From an uncultured Rhizobiaceae group bacterium (GTDB lineage Bacteria; Pseudomonadota; Alphaproteobacteria; Rhizobiales; Rhizobiaceae), in the NCBI GenBank assembly GCA_938010435.1, contig CALLUS010000002.1, positions 372,001 through 436,000 of the forward strand: a stretch of DNA of 64,000 nucleotides, in the 5' to 3' direction. Both the position numbers and the translations under genes were made by a program. Below, one piece after another: positions 56,478 through 64,000 of the stretch. The notes beneath the pieces were generated by a model, which was given only the letters and a program-made list of their open reading frames with translations, did not search any database and had not been told where the DNA came from. Position 1 is the stretch's first letter; every line of letters starts with the position of its first letter.

Positions 56478-57863
56478 TTAGAGATAAGTCTGGCGCTCCA
56501 GTGCAGACATATCTTGTTCAAACCGTTCAATTTCAGCTTGTTTCACCGCACTCAAAATATGCACCATATCTTGTCCCAGTGCTCGTGTGGCAAATGCACT
56601 GCTTTTAAACCTTGTCAGAGCATCACTCATCACGTTCGGTAGAGCTTGGCCGCGGTTCGGAGTCGCCTCTTCATAGGCATTACCTTCCAAAGCTGGAAGA
56701 GAGGGTAAAGCCGCTTTCTCCAAACCATCACGCATAGCTTCTAACAAGCTTGCCAGAACAAGATAAGGATTGGCATCGGCACCAGAAACACGATGTTCCA
56801 AACGCCGTGCAGCGCCTTCTGCGGCGGGCAAACGAACAGCGACAGAACGATTGTTTTCACCCCAATTGGCGCGGGTCGGCGCATAAGACCCCAGCGCCAT
56901 GCGCCGAAAACCGTTACGTGAATTTATAAACACAAGTGTCATATCGATCATTGTGTCCACTAAACCAGCCGCCGCATGGGTAAGCTTGGCCTCCCCGTCC
57001 GGCAAAGCAAAGATGTTCTCTCCTTCGTCATTCAACAAGCTGATATGCACATGCATGCCATTGCCAGGCTGGTCGAGAAACGGTTTCGCCATAAAAGTCG
57101 CCGTTAAATCGTGCATACGCGCGCACTCACGCACAATCCGTTTCAACAAAATTACATCATCAGCGGCGCGCAACGGGTCGTTGCGGTGATTGAGATTGAT
57201 TTCAAATTGTCCAGGTCCCGCTTCTTTCACAATTGTATCGAGCGGTAAATCTGCCCAGTTGGCCGTTTTGCGGATATCCGCAAAAACAGGGAGCTTTTCA
57301 GCCAATGAATCCAAACCATACATAAATTGCGCATCTTCGATGCCGGAGTCATCGGCGATCTCAAATGCGCTGCCATCATTTTTCAGCAAATGAAATTCAA
57401 GTTCAAACGCGCAAACAGGCAGCAAGCTGTCATTTTTCAATCCTGAAACGGCATTTACAAGAACTGTCCGTGAACACCCACCGAATGCTTGGCCATCAAG
57501 ATCTTCCATTTGCAAAATAACCTGCGCCACTTTGGAGTCCAAGGCGTTTTGACAAGACTTACCGCCGCCCTGCCCCCAAGGAACGGCCGATAGGCTTGTG
57601 GGTATGCCTTTGCAAAACCCGTCTTTATCACCGCTTGAAATATGCAGGCCCGTATCAGGCACTTCATTGCCCCAAACATCCAACCCATGCAGTGACAACG
57701 GGAAGTTGATACCTGACGAGAACGCTTTTTTAAGAGATGATACAGGCGCCCATTTCCCACGGGCAACACCGGAAGGATCTATAACCACGAACTCAACATT
57801 TTCGATGGCCGGGTGATCCGCCAAAAAATCAATCAAAACAGAATTCGAATTTTCCGATGACAT
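56478..57863 (-). CDS. puuA: Gamma-glutamylputrescine synthetase-like glutamine synthetase
   Basis: Glutamine-synthetase-fold ligase, 461 aa, likely adding glutamate to putrescine in the first step of putrescine catabolism. It has [11 protein letters not shown], the ammonium/glutamate-region [20 protein letters not shown], and [10 protein letters not shown], then [13 protein letters not shown]. The transporter genes next to it strongly support a polyamine substrate, though related enzymes act on other amines. Divergent from panD. An AT-rich region between them carries GCAAA-TTAT-TTTGC. Confidence 0.85.
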   Translation of the reverse strand: MSSENSNSVLIDFLADHPAIENVEFVVIDPSGVARGKWAPVSSLKKAFSSGINFPLSLHGLDVWGNEVPDTGLHISSGDKDGFCKGIPTSLSAVPWGQGGGKSCQNALDSKVAQVILQMEDLDGQAFGGCSRTVLVNAVSGLKNDSLLPVCAFELEFHLLKNDGSAFEIADDSGIEDAQFMYGLDSLAEKLPVFADIRKTANWADLPLDTIVKEAGPGQFEINLNHRNDPLRAADDVILLKRIVRECARMHDLTATFMAKPFLDQPGNGMHVHISLLNDEGENIFALPDGEAKLTHAAAGLVDTMIDMTLVFINSRNGFRRMALGSYAPTRANWGENNRSVAVRLPAAEGAARRLEHRVSGADANPYLVLASLLEAMRDGLEKAALPSLPALEGNAYEEATPNRGQALPNVMSDALTRFKSSAFATRALGQDMVHILSAVKQAEIERFEQDMSALERQTYL

Positions 57864-57896
57864 AGGTTCAGTTTCTCAAATTTAATTACAATTTTA

Positions 57897-57910
57897 GCAA
57901 ATTATTTTGC
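57897..57910. promoter_or_regulatory. Candidate operator between puuA and panD
   Basis: GCAAA and TTTGC are perfect 5-bp arms around TTAT, 34 bases upstream of puuA and 68 bases upstream of panD, in an AT-rich divergent promoter region. Too short to assign a regulator. Confidence 0.2.
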
Positions 57911-57977
57911 CCTAATTTATTTCATTATCTTTATTGCATGCCGCTCATTTAGAATACTAAAAAGTGGGTACACGGGT

Positions 57978-58484
57978 ATGAAAAAAATTGTCGCAGCGAA
58001 GCTGCATGGGATTCACGTCACCGAAGCGAACCTGAACTATCATGGCTCGATCACACTTGATCCTGAACAATGTGAATTGGCTGGCATTCTTCCGATGGAA
58101 TTTGTGGATATTTGGAACAAGAATTCGGGAGCGCGTATCTCCACTTACGTAATCTATGGAGATCGTGGCAGCAAAGTGTGCATTTTGAATGGTGCTGCGG
58201 CACGCACATGCCAAAAAGGCGACGCTGTCATCATTTGTTCCAGTGACTATATCGATTCAAATCAATTGACAGAAATCGAGCCAAAAGTACTGACCTATGA
58301 TGAGCAGAACAATGTCACCGAGCTTCTGACTTATAAAGCAGGAAGAACCGAAAGTGGCGGTTACACTTTTGCTATCGAAGATAAGTCTGGTGAGGCTTTG
58401 CCAATACCTTTGGATGAAACCTATCGCGCTACTCGTTTCGATGCACCCAAAATGTCAGAAGAACTACCGGAGTTGGCGGACTAG
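57978..58484 (+). CDS. panD: Aspartate 1-decarboxylase precursor
   Basis: Makes beta-alanine for pantothenate, using a pyruvoyl cofactor formed by self-cleavage at Gly23-Ser24 (YHGSIT). Conserved Lys8, Tyr57 and the NGAAAR region fit. At 168 aa it is about 40 residues longer than the E. coli enzyme, with an extra C-terminal acidic tail of unknown role. panB and panC are not nearby. It is divergent from puuA, followed by a terminator. Confidence 0.93.
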   Translation: MKKIVAAKLHGIHVTEANLNYHGSITLDPEQCELAGILPMEFVDIWNKNSGARISTYVIYGDRGSKVCILNGAAARTCQKGDAVIICSSDYIDSNQLTEIEPKVLTYDEQNNVTELLTYKAGRTESGGYTFAIEDKSGEALPIPLDETYRATRFDAPKMSEELPELAD

Positions 58485-58497
58485 TTTCTACCCACAA

Positions 58498-58524
58498 AAA
58501 AGGCCGCACTGTATGCGGCCTTTT
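58498..58524. terminator. Bidirectional terminator of panD and the transglycosylase gene
   Basis: AAAAGGCCGCA and TGCGGCCTTTT form an 11-bp perfect stem with a 5-base loop, with T-runs on both strands, between convergent genes ending at 58484 and 58547. Confidence 0.9.
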
Positions 58525-58546
58525 CTATTTGTCTCAGAAAGACAAA

Positions 58547-59365
58547 CTACAGAGTAGACGCAAATTTTGCGATCGCATTCTGGTAAGCGCTGGATGCGTT
58601 CCATTCTTTTAAAACACGAAAATTTGTTGTGCCGGGACCGTAAGCCTGTCCGGGCCTCCAACCATAAGCGCGCAAATAATTTGCGGTTGAAGCCAATACG
58701 TCAGGCACTGATCGCAAAAGGTCACGGCCACCACCGTCAAAATCCACACCAAATTTCACGTAATTTTTTGCCATAAATTGGGTCTGGCCGATTTCTCCAT
58801 GGGCCGCACCTCGGAACTTGCTGCGGGGAATCCATCCTTTGTCTACGATTTTCAATGCAGCCATCAGGTTAGGTTTGAAAAATCCAGAACGGCGGCAATC
58901 ATGGGTTAAAGACGCCAAAGACGTAATGATATCCTTTTTACCCGTGAAACGACCAAAACCGGTTTCCATTCCCCAGATCGTAGCCAAAACCTCTTTGGGC
59001 ACGCCGTAGCGCTTTTCCACTTTATTGAATGTGCGACGATATTTTTTGAGCCTGGAAAGCGTTGGCCCACGCAATCCGGCAGTTTTCTTTTTGTAGAATT
59101 TGTTGAAGTTGCTTTTGGAACTTGCTGCACGTCTAAAACCGGCGTTCACTTTACGATCGTAGGAAATAACACTGGAGGAATATTTCGTGCTTGCCAATGC
59201 GCTGAGGCCACGTTTGCCAATACCTGCGGATTTAGCCTCTTTGGCGAAATCACGCTTGAAAGCGTCAAAGCCCGAGCCATTGTTGCTGCATTTTGCAGCG
59301 AGAGCAGCACCGGATGTGAATGTTAAAGCGATTGTTGCCGCAACTAAAATCAGTTTTTTTGTCAT
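58547..59365 (-). CDS. Lytic murein transglycosylase, MltB/SLT_2 family
   Basis: 272-aa periplasmic peptidoglycan-cleaving enzyme. Signal peptide KKLILVAATIALTFTSG ends near ALAA. The catalytic Glu is in IWGMETGFG, and the C-terminal motifs GEIGQTQFMAKNYVKFGVDF and NYLRAYGWRPGQ are those of the MltB family. No peptidoglycan-binding domain is added. Divergent or separated from the upstream regulator by 129 bases. Confidence 0.92.
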   Translation of the reverse strand: MTKKLILVAATIALTFTSGAALAAKCSNNGSGFDAFKRDFAKEAKSAGIGKRGLSALASTKYSSSVISYDRKVNAGFRRAASSKSNFNKFYKKKTAGLRGPTLSRLKKYRRTFNKVEKRYGVPKEVLATIWGMETGFGRFTGKKDIITSLASLTHDCRRSGFFKPNLMAALKIVDKGWIPRSKFRGAAHGEIGQTQFMAKNYVKFGVDFDGGGRDLLRSVPDVLASTANYLRAYGWRPGQAYGPGTTNFRVLKEWNASSAYQNAIAKFASTL

Positions 59366-59494
59366 ATTTTCCTCATGGAATAAGAAGATTTCGCGGGACG
59401 GGGCCGACCCGCGTGATCACTCAAACACCCCGCCAGATTATTCATGTGTTGACTGAATCGCGCAATAGTTAACGAAACGATAATTACGGCAAAT

Positions 59495-61000
59495 TTATGT
59501 GAGGCCATAGGCACCAAAACCTTGCACGAGATCGTCTAAACCAAGTGGTCTGGTCAATGGCGGGGCTGATCGGGCCACGCAATTTGTTCTTTCGCATAGA
59601 CGGCAAGAGGGCCCTATAGCCAGCGGCGAAACTTGTACCGGATCAGGCAAAAGCCTCGCGTGAGCTATATTTTCGACATCAAATCGCTCTGCTGCCGACA
59701 CCCGCTTAACAGTACCATCACTTGCTGCGGCAAGGCGGTGTCCGGCCTGCACATCCTCAACACCCAACAAAACAGCAGTTCTACGGGGGCGGTCACCCGC
59801 TCCTTCATGTGGACCATCAATTGTTTTTGATAATGTAAGATAAACTGTCGCATCTTGCCCAACAACGCGCTCCGCGATGATTTCATCGGGTTTTGAAAAA
59901 GCTGCATGAACTGCCAATTTCGGGCATCCGCCACCAAACCGCGCGGACGGAAATCCTTTCGCTCCAATCCGACGCAAAACATTTCCACCCTGATCTATTT
60001 GCATCGCAAAGAAAGGAAGGCCGGCACGATGACCACCGCTTTTGTCTTGGAGAGACACCAAACGCTCCGTAACTTGTGAAAACCCGGTTTCAAACCGCGT
60101 GGCCAGAAGCAGCGGATCATATTTCAGACGTTCAGCCGTTCGCAGGAATTTATCATAGGGCATAAGGATGCAAAGCGCCGTGTATCTGGCCAGTTCCATA
60201 CGAGTCAAACGCCTGGCTTCGTCCCCTTCAATTTTCAAAAGATCTATCTCTTCATCCAAGACTTTGTTTTCACGGCGCAGAACCAGCTCTTGTGCCAAGA
60301 GCTCTGCGCGTTCAACGCGGGGCAAACGTTCAGAAATAAACAACCGACCGGAATGACGATCCAATCGTTTGCGCCAAACGGGCATAGTTTCAACTGGCAA
60401 AACTTGCACCGCAATGCCGTGATCGGCTCGCAACAAAGTATAGAGGGCAGCCATTCGTCCCTGGTTGTCGCCCAATGCTGTTACGATGCGCTCCGCTGCA
60501 CGCTCCAAAGCAGGAAAACACCAAGGCACATTTTCGAATACAGATCGGACCGCATCTACGGGCAATTGATTGACGGACGACCCAGGAACTTGTCCTCCCT
60601 CTCCCATCAAACGCGACAGATCGCTCAACCGTTCTTGCTGCTCCCGGTAAGCGCGGTAAAGTTTCACAATTCCGATCGCCGCATTGGGCGCACCATCAGA
60701 CAATTCCATCAACTCTCCCGGACCGGGCAGCTCACCGGACAGGAGTGGATCAGCAAACACTTCCCGCAATGCCAGAACGGACCCAGCTTCACCCGTGGGC
60801 TGCAAATCTTCTGGAGCGACCTGATAGGTCGATACGAGTTTCAAAACCAACTGCGCCGTGAGCGGTCTTTGGTTGCGCTCAATCAAATTCAAGTAACTGG
60901 GCGAAATGCCCAATTCTTCCGCCATTGCGGTCTGGGTTAAATCCAGAGATGTCCTGATACGGCGCACACGCGGGCCCGCAAAGATTTTCGTGTCGGCCAT
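59495..61000 (-). CDS. ScfR/RamB-type XRE-family transcriptional regulator
   Basis: 501 aa. An XRE helix-turn-helix near residues 9-64 (DLTQTAMAEELGISPSYLNL) is followed by a long ImmA/IrrE-like middle in which the protease HExxH is lost (LAQELVLRRE), and a C-terminal domain with Cys-rich CRLCERTNC. This layout is that of the short-chain fatty-acid regulators (ScfR, RamB), which control aceA and propionate or acetate genes. It is divergent from the small ORF and aceA. TTACAA-type half sites crowd its own start, suggesting autoregulation. Confidence 0.88.
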   Translation of the reverse strand: MADTKIFAGPRVRRIRTSLDLTQTAMAEELGISPSYLNLIERNQRPLTAQLVLKLVSTYQVAPEDLQPTGEAGSVLALREVFADPLLSGELPGPGELMELSDGAPNAAIGIVKLYRAYREQQERLSDLSRLMGEGGQVPGSSVNQLPVDAVRSVFENVPWCFPALERAAERIVTALGDNQGRMAALYTLLRADHGIAVQVLPVETMPVWRKRLDRHSGRLFISERLPRVERAELLAQELVLRRENKVLDEEIDLLKIEGDEARRLTRMELARYTALCILMPYDKFLRTAERLKYDPLLLATRFETGFSQVTERLVSLQDKSGGHRAGLPFFAMQIDQGGNVLRRIGAKGFPSARFGGGCPKLAVHAAFSKPDEIIAERVVGQDATVYLTLSKTIDGPHEGAGDRPRRTAVLLGVEDVQAGHRLAAASDGTVKRVSAAERFDVENIAHARLLPDPVQVSPLAIGPSCRLCERTNCVARSAPPLTRPLGLDDLVQGFGAYGLT

Positions 61001-61034
61001 TTTTACAATCCAAAGAATTAATATCGAAATATTA

Positions 61035-61060
61035 TTACAATTGTGACAAAATTACAAATC
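61035..61060. promoter_or_regulatory. Cluster of TTACAA half sites near the ScfR-like gene
   Basis: TTACAATTGTGA (one mismatch from a palindrome) at 61035-61046 and ATTACAAATC at 61051-61060, with TTTTACAATC at 61001-61010 next to the regulator's start codon. They share TTACAA with the long palindrome near aceA. Confidence 0.4.
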
Positions 61061-61173
61061 ACAGGAGTCAAAAGACATACAATTGCACATCTTTTATGCA
61101 TCAAAGAACCAAATTTTCCTGATATAAGTCAGATTTGATGGTTTCTAGAGACAACAGCTCATCCATTGAGTTC

Positions 61174-61195
61174 ATTTTGTAAATATTTACAAAAT
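61174..61195. promoter_or_regulatory. 22-bp perfect palindrome before the aceA transcription unit
   Basis: A perfect 22-bp palindrome, reading ATTTTGTAAAT followed by its exact inverse ATTTACAAAAT. It ends 38 bases before the small ORF's start. It is the best candidate operator for the divergent ScfR/RamB-like regulator. Confidence 0.6.
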
Positions 61196-61233
61196 CGTAT
61201 TTGAGTTGATCAACTTAAACAAGGAAACCCGTT

Positions 61234-61488
61234 ATGACCGAAACAGTCACACCTATTAAGAAAGCCAAGCAGCGCGCTGCGGACCTCTCAGCTGACCGTA
61301 TGTCCGTGGTGTCAGACGATCAGGAAAGCGCGATCCGCCAACTTGCCAATGATCTGCACCGTCTCAACCACGCTGTGATGCGCGCCGTTGATGCTGGCGT
61401 GAGTGTGGAACTGGTGCGCTCAGCTCGGCACCACGGCGGCGAAGGCAACTGGGGCGACATGATGGTTCCAGTGATTGTCAAAGGCTAA
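61234..61488 (+). CDS. Small conserved protein upstream of aceA
   Basis: 84 aa, charged, no signal peptide or membrane segment. A basic N terminus (PIKKAKQRAADLSADRM) leads to an amphipathic helix (RQLANDLHRLNHAVMRAVDAG) and a Gly-rich end (HHGGEGNWGDMMVPVIVKG). I recall small unknown proteins in front of aceA in other Rhizobiales, but no function. The start follows AAGGAAA. A strong hairpin separates it from aceA. Confidence 0.75.
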   Translation: MTETVTPIKKAKQRAADLSADRMSVVSDDQESAIRQLANDLHRLNHAVMRAVDAGVSVELVRSARHHGGEGNWGDMMVPVIVKG

Positions 61489-61514
61489 CCAGCCTTTTCT
61501 CATCAACATTATTG

Positions 61515-61550
61515 GGCGCGATCTTCCTCCCGATCGCGCCTTTCTCTTTT
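61515..61550 (+). promoter_or_regulatory. Hairpin with T-rich tail between the small ORF and aceA
   Basis: GGCGCGATC and GATCGCGCC form a 9-bp stem with an 8-base loop, followed by TTTCTCTTTT. It lies 26 bases after the small ORF's stop and 18 bases before aceA. It may attenuate, process or stabilise the mRNA; partial termination would give more small-ORF than aceA transcript. Confidence 0.65.
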
Positions 61551-61568
61551 GCAAACAGGACTTTAGAT

Positions 61569-63161
61569 ATGACTTACTCAACAGAAATCGGTAATGCGGA
61601 CCGTTTGATCAAAACCAATGGAGCGCCATGGAGCGGTATCAACGCTGAAAGCGTTGCGCGCATGCGCATGCAGAACCGCTTCCAAACGGGTATCGACATT
61701 GCCAAATACACAGCCGGAATCATGCGCCGCGATATGGCCGCTTACGATGCCGACCCAACGGCTTACACCCAGTCACTCGGTTGTTGGCACGGTTTTATCG
61801 GCCAACAAAAAATGATCTCAATCAAAAAACACTTTGAATCCACCGAACGCCGCTATCTTTATCTTTCAGGCTGGATGGTTGCTGCTTTGCGTTCAGAATT
61901 TGGGCCTTTGCCCGATCAATCCATGCACGAAAAAACGTCTGTGCCAGCACTGATTGAAGAACTTTACACATTCCTGCGCCAAGCTGATGCCCGTGAATTG
62001 GGCGGTATGTTCCGTGAACTGGATGCTGCACGCAATGTGGGCGATGAACTTACCGCCAAGCGCATCGAGACCTCAATCGACAATTACCAAACACACGTTG
62101 TGCCCGTTATTGCAGACATTGATGCTGGCTTCGGCAATGCGGAAGCAACATACCTGCTTGCTAAGAAAATGATTGAAGCTGGTGCATGCGCTTTGCAAAT
62201 TGAAAACCAAGTATCCGATGAAAAACAGTGCGGTCACCAAGACGGCAAAGTAACTGTTCCCCACGAAGACTTCCTCGCAAAGGTTCGTGCATGCCGTTAC
62301 GCTTTCCTTGAACTTGGCGTTGAAGACGGCGTAATCGTCACACGCACAGACTCATTGGGGGCTGGCCTAACCAAACAAATCGCGGTCTCAAAAGAGCCGG
62401 GCGATTTGGGTGATCAATACAATTCTTTCATCGATTGCGAAGAAATCGACCCGAGCGACATGCAAAATGGTGATGTTGTGTTGAACCGAGATGGCAAACT
62501 CATGCGGCCCAAACGTTTGCCAAGCAACCTCTTCCAGTTCCGTGAAGGCACTGGCGAAGCGCGTTGCGTCATGGACAGCATCGCATCTCTCCAAAACGGT
62601 GCAGACCTTCTGTGGATCGAAACCGAGAAGCCACATATTGAACAAATTGCTGGCATGGTGGATGAAATCCGCAAGGTCATTCCAAACGCGAAACTTGTTT
62701 ACAACAATTCACCATCGTTCAACTGGACGCTGAATTTCCGCCAACAAGTGTTTGATGCGTGGACAGAAGAAGGGCGCGATATGACCGATTACAATCGTGT
62801 AGACCTGATGAATGCATCTTATGATGAAACTGAGCTATCTGTTGAAGCTGACAATCGCATTCGTTCGTTCCAGAAAGATTCATCAGCACGTGCTGGTATT
62901 TTCCACCATTTGATTACCCTGCCAACCTATCACACGGCAGCATTGTCCACGGACAATTTGGCGAAAGAATATTTCGGTGACGAAGGAATGCTAGGTTACG
63001 TTGCGGGCGTTCAACGAAAGGAAATCCGTCAAGGTATTGCTTGCGTAAGACACCAAAATATGGCTGGCTCAGACATGGGTGATGACCATAAAGAGTATTT
63101 TGCTGGCGACGCTGCACTGAAAGCGGCAGGCGAAGACAACACAATGAACCAGTTTGGCTAA
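61569..63161 (+). CDS. aceA: Isocitrate lyase
   Basis: Glyoxylate-shunt enzyme splitting isocitrate into succinate and glyoxylate, 530 aa. The catalytic Cys sits in EKQCGHQDGKV, where the classic form is KKCGH, and DIDAGFGNAEATYLL is conserved. This longer type is usual in alphaproteobacteria. ATG 61569 (MTYSTEIGN) follows AGGA; the frame is open to 61512 through the hairpin. Controlled most likely by the divergent ScfR-like regulator. A strong terminator follows. Malate synthase is not in the window. Confidence 0.95.
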   Translation: MTYSTEIGNADRLIKTNGAPWSGINAESVARMRMQNRFQTGIDIAKYTAGIMRRDMAAYDADPTAYTQSLGCWHGFIGQQKMISIKKHFESTERRYLYLSGWMVAALRSEFGPLPDQSMHEKTSVPALIEELYTFLRQADARELGGMFRELDAARNVGDELTAKRIETSIDNYQTHVVPVIADIDAGFGNAEATYLLAKKMIEAGACALQIENQVSDEKQCGHQDGKVTVPHEDFLAKVRACRYAFLELGVEDGVIVTRTDSLGAGLTKQIAVSKEPGDLGDQYNSFIDCEEIDPSDMQNGDVVLNRDGKLMRPKRLPSNLFQFREGTGEARCVMDSIASLQNGADLLWIETEKPHIEQIAGMVDEIRKVIPNAKLVYNNSPSFNWTLNFRQQVFDAWTEEGRDMTDYNRVDLMNASYDETELSVEADNRIRSFQKDSSARAGIFHHLITLPTYHTAALSTDNLAKEYFGDEGMLGYVAGVQRKEIRQGIACVRHQNMAGSDMGDDHKEYFAGDAALKAAGEDNTMNQFG

Positions 63162-63195
63162 GTTAAAATCCACATGACCTAGCGAAAATGTGAAG

Positions 63196-63225
63196 GCCGC
63201 CTGATTGTTCAGGCGGCTTTTTTTT
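63196..63225 (+). terminator. Terminator of aceA
   Basis: GCCGCCTG and CAGGCGGC form an 8-bp stem with a 6-base loop, followed by eight T's, 35 bases after the aceA stop. Confidence 0.93.
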
Positions 63226-63262
63226 GTTCTGTTGGGACTCTATTCAATAAGTCAGTATTCTC

Positions 63263-63790
63263 ATGAAATTTATTGCATCTTTGACCTTTGCTGCGTCTCT
63301 GCTTTTTTCCACTCTAAACACATCTGCACAGGTGCTGGAAGATAATGAAGCGCGGCCGTTGAACGTATTGGAAATCAACGACGGTACGAGCTATCTGTCG
63401 ATGGATAAGGCCGTACCAAAGGGCAACATTTTGGTGCATTTTTGGGCCACATGGTGCGGCCCTTGCAAGAAAGAGTTGCCTCATATTGAAACGTTCTACC
63501 AAGAACTGAAAAAGAAAGGGGCTGCAGATAAATTGGTGATCGTGTCTATCGATACAATTCCATTTGAAGATGTTGTGTCTTTTATGCGCAATCAAGTGAA
63601 GCTAAAAGAGTTACCGACCCTGCAGACATCACCAATTGACATTCCAAAAATATTTCCAATACGTGGCTACCCCGTATCATTTTTGCTGGACGGCGAACGT
63701 CATATCGTGGCCAAGCAAGATGGGCCAATCAATTGGAAAGACGAAAAAGTAAAAGAGCTTCTTTACAGCCACTTTCAAGTTTCAAAGTAA
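63263..63790 (+). CDS. TlpA-like periplasmic thioredoxin-family protein
   Basis: 175 aa. Signal peptide MKFIASLTFAASLLFSTLN ends near SAQ. The active site is FWATWCGPCKKELPHIE, the CxxC form used for reducing disulfides in the periplasm, and the cis-Pro stretch is RGYPVSFLLDGE. TlpA-like proteins serve cytochrome c maturation or copper delivery to oxidases; no such gene is next to it. Confidence 0.85.
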   Translation: MKFIASLTFAASLLFSTLNTSAQVLEDNEARPLNVLEINDGTSYLSMDKAVPKGNILVHFWATWCGPCKKELPHIETFYQELKKKGAADKLVIVSIDTIPFEDVVSFMRNQVKLKELPTLQTSPIDIPKIFPIRGYPVSFLLDGERHIVAKQDGPINWKDEKVKELLYSHFQVSK

Positions 63791-63803
63791 CCGACCACGT
63801 CCC

Positions 63804-64000
63804 TTAGCGCGCGCCACCCCGCCATTGTTGGAACACCTGAGCGCATTGTTGCTGATTGCGAATCTCAACCGAGTTTCCGAACACGTCCGCTTCCGCACCC
63901 GGCAACCATTGCTTGGGTAAGTTGCGGAACTTCATACGCATGGGCGTGCTCATACCTTCACCAAAAGCAATACACTCGCGGTTAGACAAAGATGATATGA
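63804..64000 (-). CDS. C-terminal part of an unidentified protein
   Basis: The frame is open to the window edge, and its first 5' codons lie outside. The visible 60-odd residues are hydrophilic, with two Cys (NRECIAFGEGM and NQQQCAQVFQQWRGG) and a KFRNLPKQWLPGAE stretch. A small secreted or periplasmic protein with a disulfide is possible, but I do not recognise it. A TTG at 63989 is in frame, but nothing suggests it is the true start. Confidence 0.5.
   Translation of the reverse strand, partial: ISSLSNRECIAFGEGMSTPMRMKFRNLPKQWLPGAEADVFGNSVEIRNQQQCAQVFQQWRGGAR

Overview
The window is a stretch of alphaproteobacterial chromosome, most likely from a low-GC (roughly 45-50 %) member of the Hyphomicrobiales (Rhizobiales). 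Supporting signs: short-form HisG paired with HisZ beside hisS; a tRNA-His with U72 and A73 and no genomic G-1; a PdhS/DivJ-type cell-cycle histidine kinase; plant-type glutamate-cysteine ligase; a ScfR/RamB-type regulator divergent from isocitrate lyase; DUF1127 and TadG-type proteins; and two 128-bp RIME-like palindromic elements. I see no phage, insertion sequence, CRISPR array or integron. The window is mainly housekeeping and nutrient-use genes, and no complete new defence or biosynthetic system was recognised.

Layout. 0-6 kb: RNA modification genes (rsmD, an RsuA/RluB-type pseudouridine synthase, tadA), a lipoprotein and ileS. 6-11 kb: two SDR oxidoreductases, ribF, a HAD hydrolase and a membrane protein with a degenerate EAL domain. 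11-17.5 kb: a TadG-like von Willebrand protein, groES-groEL with a CIRCE element and an intergenic hairpin, arsH and a Tat-exported metallo-beta-lactamase-fold protein. 17.5-23.5 kb: a DUF805 protein, the hisS-hisZ-hisG group with its two repeat elements, an EamA transporter and tag. 23.7-31.6 kb: an L,D-transpeptidase, then a 2-hydroxy-acid oxidation region (glcDEF, a VanZ-like protein, a LutA-like protein, lldD). 31.7-37.2 kb: a conserved unknown, rsmE, gshA with a coupled GFA-family gene, a DUF937 protein, an EamA transporter and a DUF1127 protein. 37.3-47 kb: a LysR regulator, xseA, a degenerate GGDEF protein, tRNA-His, a 1136-residue sensor kinase and a fused iron-type ABC permease. 47-58 kb: acetoacetate-CoA ligase, an AsmA-family protein, and a putrescine block (class III cyclase, potIHGF, puuA-like glutamine synthetase), with panD divergent from it. 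58-64 kb: a lytic transglycosylase, the ScfR-like regulator, a small conserved ORF with aceA, a thioredoxin-like protein and a gene cut off by the window end.

Functional links. glcDEF, the LutA-like protein and lldD oxidise glycolate and L-lactate. puuA-like synthetase and PotFGHI import putrescine and start its gamma-glutamylation. Acetoacetate-CoA ligase and isocitrate lyase support growth on ketone bodies and C2 units. The most rewarding points are regulatory or evolutionary: the divergent HisRS/tRNA-His pair, the repeats that bracket hisS, the degenerate EAL and GGDEF proteins, the LysR box, and the long palindrome before aceA.
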